Shown piece by piece: positions 9,871 through 21,640 of a stretch of 64,000 nucleotides of DNA (position 1 is its first letter; every line of letters begins with the position of its first letter). Where the stretch lies: assembly GCA_963691655.1 (NCBI GenBank), contig OY829329.1, positions 16,444,708 to 16,508,707 of the forward strand, in the 5' to 3' direction. Position numbers and translations under genes: made by a program. The notes below the pieces were generated by a model. The model worked only from the letters and a program-made list of their open reading frames with translations, was not told where the DNA came from and did not search any database. Origin of the DNA: Toxonevra muliebris. Taxonomy: Eukaryota > Arthropoda > Insecta > Diptera > Pallopteridae.

Positions 9871-10534
9871 TCAATATTTGAGCCTGAATTTTGGTTTGAA
9901 CTTTGGCATGAATTTCAGTCTGATAGGTTAGATAATGTTGGAGAGGCAGCCTCTTGCTTGAAAGCATTTATAGAGTGGAGAAAGAACCAAGCGAATTTCA
10001 TTATGAATTTAGCTATGTTCTTAATATTTATGGATGATAGCTCAGACAAACTAGTTAAAAAAGGTTACCCCAAAAGTTGTAGTCTCTACCTGGCTAACGA
10101 TGGGAATTCGCGAGGACAGTTTCTTCTTCTTCGTCAGACCCAATTATGCTGTGTCCCGTGAGCACCGAAGTCGTAATGCTGGTGGAGTTTCTGCTTAGGC
10201 TGAGTTTAGCTCTCTAATCCGTTTATTGTCCATGTTAGCCTGATAATGTCACAAGTAAGCTCCACTACCTAGGATCTTTTTGCTTCCTGGAGGTAGTTTT
10301 GCTTAATGGCCAATTTAACAGCTTCCGTGTAGGTAGTACGGAGAGCCTAAGTTATCAATATGGTTGCGGTTGTTCTGACCTTATCCAGTGGTTTAAGATT
10401 GACTGCTCTTGCACCTGAAGACGGATCCATACAGGAAATCAGATTCGACCACAGAAGTATAGAGCCAAGAAGTGACACGAGGTTGAAGTCCCCATTTTGT
10501 TTATAGGGCCCTCTTACAGCAGCGCAACAGAATT
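9871..10534. other. Intergenic, possible old retroelement debris
   Basis: No intact gene. Slightly higher GC than surroundings. Minus-strand reading around 10180-10420 gives broken phrases such as LRTTYTEAVKLAIKQNYLQEA that resemble retroelement tails only weakly, so no identification is made. Confidence 0.3.
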
Positions 10535-11345
10535 TTAGTCTGAGTTTAAGCCTCTTGTCTTAAATTTCAGTCCAAAAATTTGGGGACTGAACATTAGTCT
10601 GAATCTAGTCTGAGCTTTGGTATGGTTATGGTTTGATTTCTGGTCAAACTTTTGGTTTATGTTTCGTGCTGAGTTTGGTCTCCTCCTGGCCTGTTTTCGG
10701 TCTGAATTTTATATGAATTTTTGTTTGAATTTTAGCCTGAATTTTTGTCTCATTTATGCCCTGAAATTACCTTGAATTTTGGTCAGAATTTGGTTTCAAT
10801 TTTAGTCAGAGTTTTGATTTGACTTTTGGTCTGTTATTGATCTGATTATTCATGTGAATTTGAGTCTTCGGTCTGATTTTTGGTCTGCTGATTTTCGTCT
10901 TAGATTTGGTCTGTGTTGAGTTCAAATTTCGGACTTCATTTTAGTAATAAAAATTTGGTCTATTTTAGGTTTCATTTTTCGCCAGAGTATCGGTTTCAAT
11001 TTCAGTCTGAGTTTTTATCTGAGTTTTATTCATTTTTTTGTCTGATTTTTGTCCGAATTTCGGTATAATTTTTAGACTAAAATTTGCATAAATTTGGCCT
11101 GGTTAACGTTTGTTCTGAATTTCTGTCTAATTGTTGTGTCCGAATTTTGGTATGAATTCAGATCTGAATTTGGTCCGACCTTCGGTTGGAATATTGGTCT
11201 GAGTTTCGGTCTGTATGACTTTTTGGCTTGAATTTAAGTTAAATTTTTTGCTTGATTGCTGATCATAATTAGGTCGAAATTTTGGTTTGTTTTAATCCGG
11301 TTTTAGGTTTTAATTTGGACTGAGTTTTTTCTCCTTTTTGGTCTG
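10535..11345 (-). repeat. Degenerate short-period array (TTTTGGTCTGAA type)
   Basis: About 800 bp made almost wholly of variants of TTTTGGTCTGAATTT with a period near 12-15 bp. It is the reverse complement of the CAGACCAAAA arrays at 15500-17620 and 23690-24010. Stop codons occur in all frames; it is not coding. Confidence 0.85.
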
Positions 11346-11898
11346 AACTTTATATGAATTTTTGTTCATTATGAGTGAAAATCAATTTAACCTTCACCAT
11401 CTCGTTCATCACGACTACGGAATATGTGTAGACAGCTTTTGATAAATGAACTGGTCCGATATTTGCTTTCCGTCTTATTATTTTTGATCGAGGGATGAAG
11501 GTTCTACCAGCTCTGCCTCCCTTAACGAAGAAGGTCGTACTTCCAAACAATTTGTCAATACGATACAAAGATTTTAAGATGCAGTGGTAGTAGAGTAGCG
11601 CTTTGATAGCAGCGATTGGATTCTTTCTGCGGTTCTGGGTTAGCTTTCTAGAAGAGGCAACACATTACTTTGCATTAAAAAAAGCATGAGGTCATAAATT
11701 ACTTAGCAGACGTTTCGAGGAACTCGTTTATATCACTCATTATTTACAATGTGCAGATATATTCAGTGAACCTCAATCGAATCCTAAGGAGTGGAGGGGG
11801 GCTGTTTTGGGCTTAAAATTACGTAGTCTCGTGTCATGATTAGTAAAACGCTTAGAAAAATTTAAAATTCTCAACTTTCAACGCATAGAGCATGTGTA
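11346..11898. other. Intergenic, nothing recognised
   Basis: No gene or repeat identified between the short-period array and the D,D37D transposon. The only frame (minus, 11568-11350) has no known motif. Confidence 0.45.
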
Positions 11899-11900
11899 TA

Positions 11901-13160
11901 CAGGGTGACAATCGTAAAGTGACGCACACATTTCAGCAGTTATTTTCAAAAGGACGTACTTCCATTAAGTACAATTAAGTGTTAACATTGCTGAATATAT
12001 AAGCATTCATTTGAACCCCACCTCATTCAATATAACCTCCTTTAGCCTGCACACATGCCTTCAATCGATCCGGAAATCGTAGGACTGTTCGCCGCAGGAC
12101 TTCCTGATCAATTTCAGTCCAGGCTTTCTCTAATGAATTTGTCAGCGACTCCAGACTGTGGTGTTGAGATGCACAAGCCTTACTCTCTAAAATACTCCAA
12201 ATAGAGTAGTCCATTGGATTCAAGTCTGGGGAGTATGGTGGCCATTCTTGAGATGTTATGAATCTAGAAAAATTGTCTTTTATCCATGTTTGCGTTAATT
12301 TTGCCATGTGGGAAGGTGCAGAGTCTTGCTGGAAAGTCCAGTTTTCATTTCCAAATGTATCTTGGGCCCAGGGAAGAACATGTTCATTTAAAATGCTCCG
12401 ATAAACAACCTGGTCAATTTTAACACCCTCTTCAACGAATATTAGAGGGGTTCTGGCATTAGCGGAAACTCCAGCCCATACCATAACGGAAGCTGGCTTT
12501 TGAACTCGGCCAACAGTCCTATTTTGTTGCGATGATGATGTTAGCCACATTCGGTCATTTTGCGCATTGAAATGTTGTTCAATCGTGAAAATTTTTTCAT
12601 CTGTAAACAAAATATTTTCCACATTTTTTAACACGGAGGAGCGTAGCAACGCCTTGCATCTTTGCAGTCGCAAATCTTTCTTTTTTTGTGGCAGATCTTG
12701 AGCTTTTCAGAGCTTGTACGGCTTAAGATTAAGCTTTGATTTTGCAATGATTCGCACTGTTTCACGGTTTACTCCCACTTCCTTAGCGATTTTTCTCATT
12801 GAGCGCCTTGGATTTCGCTTGATTCGTTTACGAATTTTTTCTGTTAAACCAGTAGTGGCAACTGTTGAAAATTTTCTCCGGTCTCTATCTCCAAAACCCC
12901 CAGTTTCATTATATCGAATAATAGCTCGGTCTACCGTACGACTTGACAAATTTAAAGCCTTTGCAATTTGACGGCTACTATAATTTGCCAAATGAAATTT
13001 CATAATTTCACGACGAATATTTTCCTTGTCCATTTTTATGGAAATTTCAAAATGTAATAACAAAAATTCAAATGAAATTAAAAGCAAAGCCAATGATGAA
13101 TGAATTTGCTTTTTAAATTAAAGTAACGGTAACTTGCGTCACTTTACAATTGTCACCCTG
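11901..13160 (-). mobile_element. Tc1/mariner-superfamily element, D,D37D type, near full length
   Basis: A 1260-bp element starts CAGGGTGACAATCGTAAAGT and ends with its inverse; the 26-bp terminal inverted repeats differ at one base. TA dinucleotides flank both ends (11899-11900, 13161-13162). It carries one transposase gene on the minus strand. A second, degraded copy begins at 63561. The D,D37D spacing resembles the maT group, but group placement would need a tree. Confidence 0.93.
12023..13033 (-). pseudogene. Transposase of the D,D37D element, one in-frame stop
   Basis: The reading frame runs from ATG 13033 (MDKENIRREIM) to the stop at 12023, 336 codons, interrupted only by a TGA at codon 109 (12709-12707). 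An N-terminal helix-turn-helix is clear (YSSRQIAKALNLSSRTVDRAI, then a second one, SMRKIAKEVGVNRETVR). The catalytic domain has Asp145 (LFTDEKIF), Asp237 (FQQDSAPSH) and Asp275 (LNPMDYSIW), 37 residues between the last two. The stop could stem from one CGA-to-TGA transition. All three catalytic residues are intact, so this is a very young inactivation, or the stop could be a sequencing error. An upstream in-frame ATG at 13093 adds a non-conserved hydrophobic lead and is less likely. Confidence 0.9.
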
Positions 13161-13162
13161 TA

Positions 13163-15499
13163 AAGTTTGGGCTTCAGTCCACAAGAAAATTCAATAATAT
13201 GGTTGATATTAGTCCAAATTTTTGTGTAAATCTCTTAGAGGCGTTGTTGTCCTTCACCATTACCGACTTTCAACTATTCATTCTATTTTACAAAAATACT
13301 AAATCGTTGGATTTGGTTGTGGATCATAACCAGTAGATAACTCATATTTTTATACCAGCCTAACAATAAAAACAAATAATTATAAAAACGGATACTATGT
13401 GAAAACAAAATACATACAGATACAAAAACAGAATTTATAATATTGAATTCCGAATGAAATAAATCAAAAATTTACACGGAAAAAGATTTTTTGGGGTTTC
13501 TGGGGTGACTTAAATAATTTATGAATGAATGCGATACAATCTGTTTATGTGTGTATGCGTGCGCTATTGCCCAGTTGACCTTAGAATGATCTTAGGAGTA
13601 ATCATCGAACGCTCCAAAGTGAGCAATGAATTACTCCCTATTGCTCCAGAGCTCTTGAATTTTGTATTCCTTTTTAACATTGCATGTCCTAGGGCATGTA
13701 GTACTCATTTTAGCCTTTAAAAGGAGTTATAAAGGAGGACACGAGCATGAGCTCGCTTGCTTGTTATAGAAAAACAAAACTCTGAAATAGTTGCTACCCA
13801 TATACATGACGCCACAGACTAATTTTCTAAAACGCCAGTAAGCACGCAGCCACTTGTGGGCTAAAGTTCAAATCCCACAAAATTCCTTTTTTAATTTTTT
13901 TTTTTAATTTGTGACCTACTTTTTTTTCTACTTTCGTTGAATTTTGTTTCTTTTACTCTTGCAATGTTTCTAGCACTAGTTGCTGTTTATTAACTCTTTT
14001 TTTAAAGATAATAAAAACCCCAGTTGCACATAATTGTTTTGGTTTATAGCATTGCCAACTGAATGAGAATCTGCAAATAAAATATTAAACTATATTACTA
14101 TAAGTTATTTCAACTTTTCGAGGTGGGTTAAAATATATATACCATGCATAAAAAACTAGGCAAGATGGGACAGTTTTTACCATACCTAACCCTAAAGAGC
14201 TAACTAAGCAGGATAGAGTAAGATATACAAATTTGAGCTACTCAATCATATTTGTCAGTATTTTTAAAAATAGCCTATATAAAATTGTGAAATTGTGTTA
14301 GTGGAAGCTAAAAATTTTGTTAATGTATTAAAGTTTCTCGTTTATTGCTCCTTTTGGTGTAATGAAATAATTGCTCTTTTGAGGAGTGCTCACTTTTTGT
14401 GCAACTGGGTGGTTTGTATATATATGTGTGTATAGAAATGAGTTCATGTATACGAGACACATATTGTTTTACAAAATAGATTCATTGTATGTGTGCAAAA
14501 CGCGATATTTATGTCATTTATCCATTGTCATAAATTGTTTCAATGGCATTTTACATAAATCCAAACTCACACCCCGCCCTCCCCACACCTAAAACCAACA
14601 AAAAAGAGAAAAAAAAAGCAAACGACAATAGGTAATAATAAAATTGCAATAAACCTTTTTTGCAGCGCTATCATTAGAGTATGTATGGATGGTATAAGGA
14701 TACCCCATACACTATATATATCTATATGTAACCGATGATGATAAACTAACTCCAAATTTATAGCACATAATTCCATGCAAATATAATTTATGCATGAATC
14801 TCATTGTATTTTGTTTATTAGTTTTGTCAATTAAAATATAAACACACATTCACACACATACATAATCACATAAATACAATAACAATAATGATGGCTTAAA
14901 GTTAATTAATTTCTATGATTTATGATTCAAAATTTATAATATGAAACTTAATTCATCATTATGAGTTGTGAATTTATGTGAAAAAAATAAATGAGATAAT
15001 GATGAAATCAGTGCTTAATTGCTAATATTAATTTGAGGCATTTATTTAAGCGAATCATTTAGTTATATCTAGTTTCGAAAATGCAATAAATTTTTAATAA
15101 TGCATCATCATAGATAATAACAAGACAATGTCAAATTTAACGCATTAAAAATCGTATTAAGTAAAAATATCTAGCCCTAGGTCAATTTATTTATTTTTAC
15201 ACATTAAAGTTTTTCTTTTAACTTAGAAAGTATAACTAATTTTCTATGTGATAATTACAATATTATTTTGATTTTAATATTTAATACGCTTCTCATTTTA
15301 GTTGCAATATGCCTTTCAACACTTAGTTAGATATCAATTACCCAGTTGGGCATAAAGTGGATTATTAGAGGAATGGAATTGGACAAGGTATGGCTGAAGC
15401 ATACTTAATCAAAAAAGGAGTTCAAGGTTAAATTTTTAATGAAGAAATATGCGAGAACACGCCTGAAGCATTATATCTAAAAACCCTACAAAAAAAAAA
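13163..15499. other. Intergenic, AT-rich, no gene recognised
   Basis: No frame here has a recognisable domain. The sequence includes microsatellite-like CA and TA runs and a T-rich patch near 13890-13940. Non-coding or intronic. Confidence 0.5.
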
Positions 15500-17620
15500 A
15501 CTAAACCAGAAACATGATGAAAACCGAAAGTTTGACAAGAACCAGGTAAAAAATCAAACTAAAAATCGGACCAAACACCGGAAAGAAAATTAAACGAAAA
15601 ATCAAGCAAAAACCAGACAAAAAATCAAAAAACAAAAACTGAAAATCATGCAAAGCTTTGATCAAATATCGGATCAAAGCCCAGATCAAAAACAAGACCA
15701 GAGTTAAAGTCAAAATTCAGACAAAAACTAGATTAAAAATAAATCAGTCCTGGAACCAAAGCAGAAAAAAATCAGACCAAAAACCCGACCATATACCAGA
15801 TCAAAAATCAGAAAAATAAACAAAACAAAAATCGTATCAAATCCCAGAACAAAACTACACCGGAATCAAAGAAAAGTTCAGAAGAAAATACACTGCAAAT
15901 AAGACTAAGACCAGACCACGATATAGTCTAGAACTGGATCAAAAACTAAAGCAAAAATGAGACCAAAAATCACACTATATCCCAGACCAAAGATCAAGCG
16001 AAAAACAAAACCAGAAATCAAACAAAAATTAGAGCAAAATCAAATCATATACCAAAGCAAAAGTCGATCAAAAAATTAGACAAAAGCCTAACCAAAAAAA
16101 AAAAAAAATCTGATCAGAAATCAAACAATTCATCAAACACACCGCAAATCAGACCGAACCCCGACCATTATGTAGTCAAAAATTGGATCAAATACTAAAG
16201 CAAAAATGAGACCAAAACTCAGGCCAAAGATCATACAAAAATAAATACTAGGAATCAAACAGAAAATCAGGGCAAAACCAAATCATATCGCTCATTTACT
16301 AAGAGACTGTCATAACTTAAAGAACACGATATTGCAGAAAACGCGTTTAAAGTTTTCAATTGACTCCCACTTTGCAGAAAAAAGAAGAAATATTATAGTT
16401 CTCACGCGCTGAATATACAAGATATTATTCCACAATATGAAGCGTGGAATAATGAATAATTCTGCATCATTAACTCAAAAATATTGTTTTTTGACTTTTG
16501 ACAGTTTTTTAGTAAATGAGCGATAGCCAAGATCAAAAGTCGAAAAAAAATCAGACCGAGATCCAGACCAAAAATCAAAAAAACAAACCAACCAAGCCAA
16601 AATGAGACCAAAAATTAAACCAAACCCAGGCCCCTAAGTAACTAAAACTCAGATTGAAAAACTAAAGCAAAACCGAAACGAAAAATCAAAGAAAACCGAG
16701 ACGAAAAATCAAAGAAAACCTAGACCAAAGATCGTACCAAAAACCAAACCGGAAATCAGCCCAAAAAATAAAAAAAAATCGAGAAAGATTCAGACCAAAA
16801 ACTGTACCAAATATCACACAGAAAATCTTACAAAAAATCAGAGAAAAACTAAGAGCAAACAAATTTGCCCGAAAATTAATGAAAAAAAATCGATCAAAAA
16901 TTACACCAAAACCCAGAGCGGAAATGAAACTTGGAACCAGATCAAAAATCTAATAATAGCTCAGTTCAAAATTAAATCAGAAACCAGACCAAAAATCAGA
17001 CCTCAATAAGACTAAAACTACCATCTGTAGTCTTTTTTCGATTCATCCGTGAAAACAGAAATGCCATATTCATTTCCATTCGTCCCTTGTAGGAAATCTT
17101 CGCTTGTAATTGCTTTACTTTTGAAACGCAGGCGTTGTTTTCTTGAAAACGAGATTTGACATTCTACTTAAGGACTTGCTGTGCCTTGTGCCTTGAAGGC
17201 GTTTTTTTTTTTAAGTGAAAGCCAATGGGAGGGAAGTGTAGCAACATGTTTAAGGCCTCCATAGGGCAAAAACTCCATTGCAGCTCCCGCAATTCTTATA
17301 CACTGAACTCTACATTATAGCTTTTACTTTACGAAATTATGAGTTTTTTTCCAAGTCCTCTTCTACCTCACTAAAAACTCTACTAAATACTAGGCTATAA
17401 CTTAAAAAAAAAATACGACAAAAATCGTACACAAAATCTTGAACGAAAACTATAGAAAAAGTCAGAGAAAACTAAAACAGAAAATCAAGGAAAAAAACCA
17501 GAAATTTTAATTGAAACCAAACCTGAAATCAGATCAAAAATCAAAAAAATTCAGGTCAAAATTAGACCAGATACCAGTCCAAAACGAAACCAAAAATTTG
17601 GCCAATAGGCATACCAAAAA
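15500..17620 (+). repeat. Degenerate short-period arrays (CAGACCAAAAATCA type)
   Basis: Over 2 kb is dominated by variants of ACCAAAAATCAG with a period of about 12 bp, with breaks of non-repeat DNA at about 16300-16530 and 17030-17400. Frames translating it (such as 15713-15501 minus and 17511-17696 plus) are by-products. The orientation is opposite to the array at 10535-11345. Confidence 0.85.
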
Positions 17621-19544
17621 CTGGACTGGAAATTATATTTTCTCAAATAAGTTTGAATTTTCAAAGATCCTTTCTGATAGTTTCTGCTATTTTTGAAAAT
17701 TTCAAATCGAAAGACAGAGGATCCTTAATTTCACTAACCTAGAAAAACTACGAATACTTCGAAAAATCGAAGAAATTTTCATTGACTAGAAGTATCAGAT
17801 GTGTGCCTGTATTAGTGAAAAAGTCTAAATGTATTGAGTTTTCTCGCACTTTCATAAGGAAAAAATTTAACGCTTTTTTAAAGAAAATACGAGTTTTATT
17901 TTTCATTTAACGGATTTTGAAAAACAAAAGTTGGCCACACTGTCTGAGAACCTGAAATCAAAGTTCATGTCATTTTATTATGTCATATTCCCTGTCAAAG
18001 AGAGAGAAAGAGACCCATACAAAATTTACCAACATGCTGGCAAGTTTGATTGAATTTGACATAATGAAAACCAGACATTAGACAACAAATTGATTTTTAA
18101 TGCACAGTATAATCAAATGAATTGATAATCAAGAAGCTGATTAAATTATCAGTAGTGGAACGGAAATGAATATTAAACCTACAAAGAAAGTATAAGGAAA
18201 TACAGAAACAAAAAAAACAAAAAAAAGTGAAATAACTTCATTATCATTAAAGAGGAACAAAAATCTCAATCTTTTGACAACAAATATTTTTTTTTTTATT
18301 TTTCTTTAATTTAATTTGACATCAAGTTGTAGAAACCGACAGCATACCTCTTCAAAACCCCAAATGAATTAATATTACAAAAAAAAAAAAGGGGAAAGAA
18401 AACATCAGAATCGAAATTAAAGCATGTTGTAAAAGTTGAAAAGCAAAACGAATCAAAAATTCAGGGTCCCCCAAACTAAGCCATCAACGATTGGCGGATA
18501 GGTAGGCAAAAACTCATTCACTCTTGGCTTATTGGTCAAGATGATGATGCAGTTAGTTGTCGTAGTAGTCGTCATCAGCAGTTCGTAAGCAGGCAGGCAG
18601 GCAGGCATTACACAAAAATAAAGTACCGGCGAACCGAACTAGCATCGTCTTTTAAGTATAATGAGAAGTGAGTTATAATAATCGTACTTAAATTGGATTG
18701 TCATGCAGAATGACAGTAATGGTTTGAAAAATGACAAAACTCATTATAACTGACAGAACCAACAACAGTTGGCAGTTGGAAGGCAGACAGGCACACATTC
18801 AAGCAGACAGGTCAGGTTGAGAGTTGAGCTGAGCTAAGCTGAGTTGAGTTGTTTTCGAATTTTGTTATTGTTGCTTGGTTTGATGTTTATTTACTTTACT
18901 TACTCACTTACTACCTATTGTTGTATTGTATATTGATTACTTTGTATTTATTTATTAATTCTATTTTGGTAGGTAGAAATGCAATTAACAACAATACATA
19001 TAAGGAACATAATACCTACTTTTGAATGTATGAGTTTTTAGTTTAAAGTATGTACATAATTTTATAATCAATTTTAATTAAATTGTAATAATATGACATT
19101 AAAATAAGCGGAAGTGAATGTATGAGAAGCAGCAGCATGTCGGAAGTTTTTGGAGAATACAACATGCATACGTTTAAGTACAGGAAATGCAGAAGAATTA
19201 AGCTTAGTTAGTTAATATTTAAGTGGTGGATTTTTAAATATACATATGTATATAATTTTATTATTAAGTAAAAGCCAATTTTATGCGGTAATTAGTGATA
19301 TGGAATTTAGGAAGAAACCTTTCGTATAAATATTTTAGTTTGTTTGGACAAGGTATTTGAACTTTAACTTAAGATAATTATAAAGAAGTGTTTTTCGGAG
19401 AAATAAGATTTTTGTGATTCAAACTTACATGGAATTTTGCATTGTATAGTATATTGGAATCCTCCGAAAAGCGAGGAGCACATAGACTACACTTAATCTC
19501 GCACAGGAATACCCTTTGCACTGATAGGGTGCCAGAAACCCTTG
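17621..19544. other. Intergenic, no gene recognised
   Basis: AT-rich sequence with microsatellite stretches (for example GCAGGCAGGCAGGCA near 18590). No coding signal on either strand. Confidence 0.5.
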
Positions 19545-19745
19545 CAAAATTTATATTTATCACTGTCACTTGTGCTTTATAAACTTTATTGAAAAAAACT
19601 ACCGCGGATTTACTTTAAATTTACAAAAATTCCAAACAAAAATAAATTTGCAGACTGTGCTGCTCGAAAAATTCAAAATAATGGCGGATAAAATGCCTAC
19701 GTTGCCAACTATCCCATTGGAGTTTTTTCGCAGGCTTGCAAAAAA
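19545..19745 (+). repeat. Inverted-repeat partner of 25765-25925
   Basis: About 180 bp aligns with the reverse complement of 25765-25925. The core GCAGACTGTGCTGCTCGAAA is identical and is followed in both by a GGC(G/T)GA...ATGCCT...GTTGCCAACTATC segment. The outer edge of both copies reads GTGAC(A/G)GTGATAA going outward. The two copies are 6 kb apart in inverted orientation. They could be termini of a large foldback-type element or duplicated promoter/5' exon regions. Confidence 0.7.
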
Positions 19746-19831
19746 AAGTACGAATACCACAACATTTTTTTAAAGCAAATTTTAACTAAAAGTATATTAA
19801 TTTACTCGCGCAAACGGCTTAGCTCGTGAGC

Positions 19832-20170
19832 TCACAAGAGGACTTTCAAAATTTTAATAAAGAGAAAGGAAGTTTGTAGAACCAGCTGCCAAAAAATAAC
19901 CACTAAAAAATTGTGTAAAACAAACTTATACTCCCTGGGTCTTAGCTCCATGCAGCCTTCTACACAAGATTGACTAAATCCTCTTTCGTCAATGAATGTT
20001 CGCCCCGTATAGCTAGTCATGTCTGAGGGAAAGCAAGACATTCACAATTGCTTCCACTACAATTTTAAAGGCAATAGTAAAGGCTAAACATGTTTTAAAT
20101 GCCGCCTAGTTAACCGAGCAGATGAAAATAGAAATACTACCCCTTCGTTTCATATACAGCAACAGCTGAT
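19832..20170. other. Intergenic, nothing recognised
   Basis: Short frames only; no motif or splice context. Ends at a short tandem duplication. Confidence 0.4.
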
Positions 20171-20242
20171 ACGAGAATATATACCAATAACAGTTCGGTT
20201 GTATATACGAGAATATATACCAATAACAGTTCGGTTGTATAT
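20171..20242. repeat. 36-bp tandem duplication
   Basis: The 36-bp unit beginning ACGAGAATATATACCAATAA is present twice head to tail (20171-20206 and 20207-20242) without differences. Confidence 0.95.
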
Positions 20243-21079
20243 TAAGGACCCATTAGTGTAGCGGCATTGCACCCTGTGTTAAGACCACTAAAATCTTCAC
20301 CAACTCATTAATTCCTATTGGAGAGTCTGCAAAAAAAAACGTTTGAAATCCGAATAAGTTTGGCACTTGCTGTCCATTGCATCTTCCCTGATCAAGTTGT
20401 ACTTGTTTAATAATTTCTGCAATCAAAAAAAAAATATTTGCCATCCAGGCAATGTGCAATGTAAGATACCGAAATTTTCAGGCTTCAATCTCAGGGACGG
20501 TAGTGCTTCCATAGCGGCGGTCAGCGTTCCTGTGATGCTAAAATATGCGTGATGCTGTTGGCTTTGCAGCAGACGTTTCTGGGAATTCACACTCGGACAT
20601 CTTTATGGATTTTGTTTCAATTAATTTACCTGTTGTTGATGGTTGCATTCAAAACATTCATCAATGTGAACATGCTGCTACTTTTTAGCACCAACTAATC
20701 TATTGTGAATAGTTTTTCTCTTTCAACAAAACCAAAAACTTAAATAATGACTGTAAATAATTTAATGTTTTTGCAAAGTATGTTTGACTATGGCGTTAAT
20801 ATGAAAATGTTTTTGTCAATTATAACAGCCATAATAAACAAAAATAATATATATAGAAAAAAAAGATAAACATAACCCGCTGTACATAAATCAACCGATG
20901 GCGCTTGCTCAATAAAAATGTTGCCATTCACAATAGAATTTTATAACTGTTTAGGAATTGATGAGTTTCGCGAATGCAGCCAATGATTCCACATCGTAGC
21001 ATGTTGCTGGCGATGGCAAAGGTTTCTCATTTTCAATTAACTGTGAGATATCCCATAAAAAAGGCTATATGGTAGGATC
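20243..21079. other. Intergenic, no gene recognised
   Basis: No open frame with a domain. AT-rich sequence with no repeat structure noticed. Confidence 0.45.
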
Positions 21080-21640
21080 CTTCCACTTTTTCCTCTCTTC
21101 TCCTTCGATCGCACTCCCTCTCATATTTTTTTCTTCGTTTTCCTCCCCTTTTCCGCTCTAACCCTCATTTTTTGCATCCTCTTTCTTTCAACCACCTGTC
21201 TTCCTACCCCCCCTCCCCCTTCTATGTTTCGCAGTTTTTTCCCTGTCTGCTTTCCTTTACTTTTACCTTACCCTTTTTTGTTATTTTCCTTATCTTCTTT
21301 TTCTTTCTCACCTTTTTCTTGCTCCCTCCCATCTCTCTTCCCCACTCCTCCTCTTGTTTTTATCTCTTCCTCCTCTTGTTTTTCTCTCTTCCTTCTCTTA
21401 TGCTCTCACGCTTTTAATTTTTCTTTCTTCCTGTTTTGTTCACTCCTCTTTTCTTCTTCCTTGTTAACCTTTTGTCAACAATTATTTATTCGTCCCACCC
21501 TTACTCTCCTTCATATCCTCTTCGCTTCCTTTACCTCTCTTTCACTCTTTCTCACTTACTAACATCACTATTTTTTCTCCCTTATTCCCTTTTCCTTCCA
21601 TTTCTCGCTGTCATAATTGCAGAAAATTGTGGGACAGATT
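21080..21640 (+). repeat. Polypyrimidine tract
   Basis: Roughly 550 bp is strongly biased to C and T on the plus strand (runs such as CTTCCTCCTCTTG and TTCTTTCTCACCTTTT). It contains overlapping hydrophobic Phe/Leu/Ser-rich frames that come from the base bias and are not genes. Confidence 0.9.

Noticed and set aside
17511..17696. Lys-rich frame KPNLKSDQKSKKFRSK and similar ones at 23639-23860
   Set aside because: They fall in the CAGACCAAAA repeat arrays and reflect its period.
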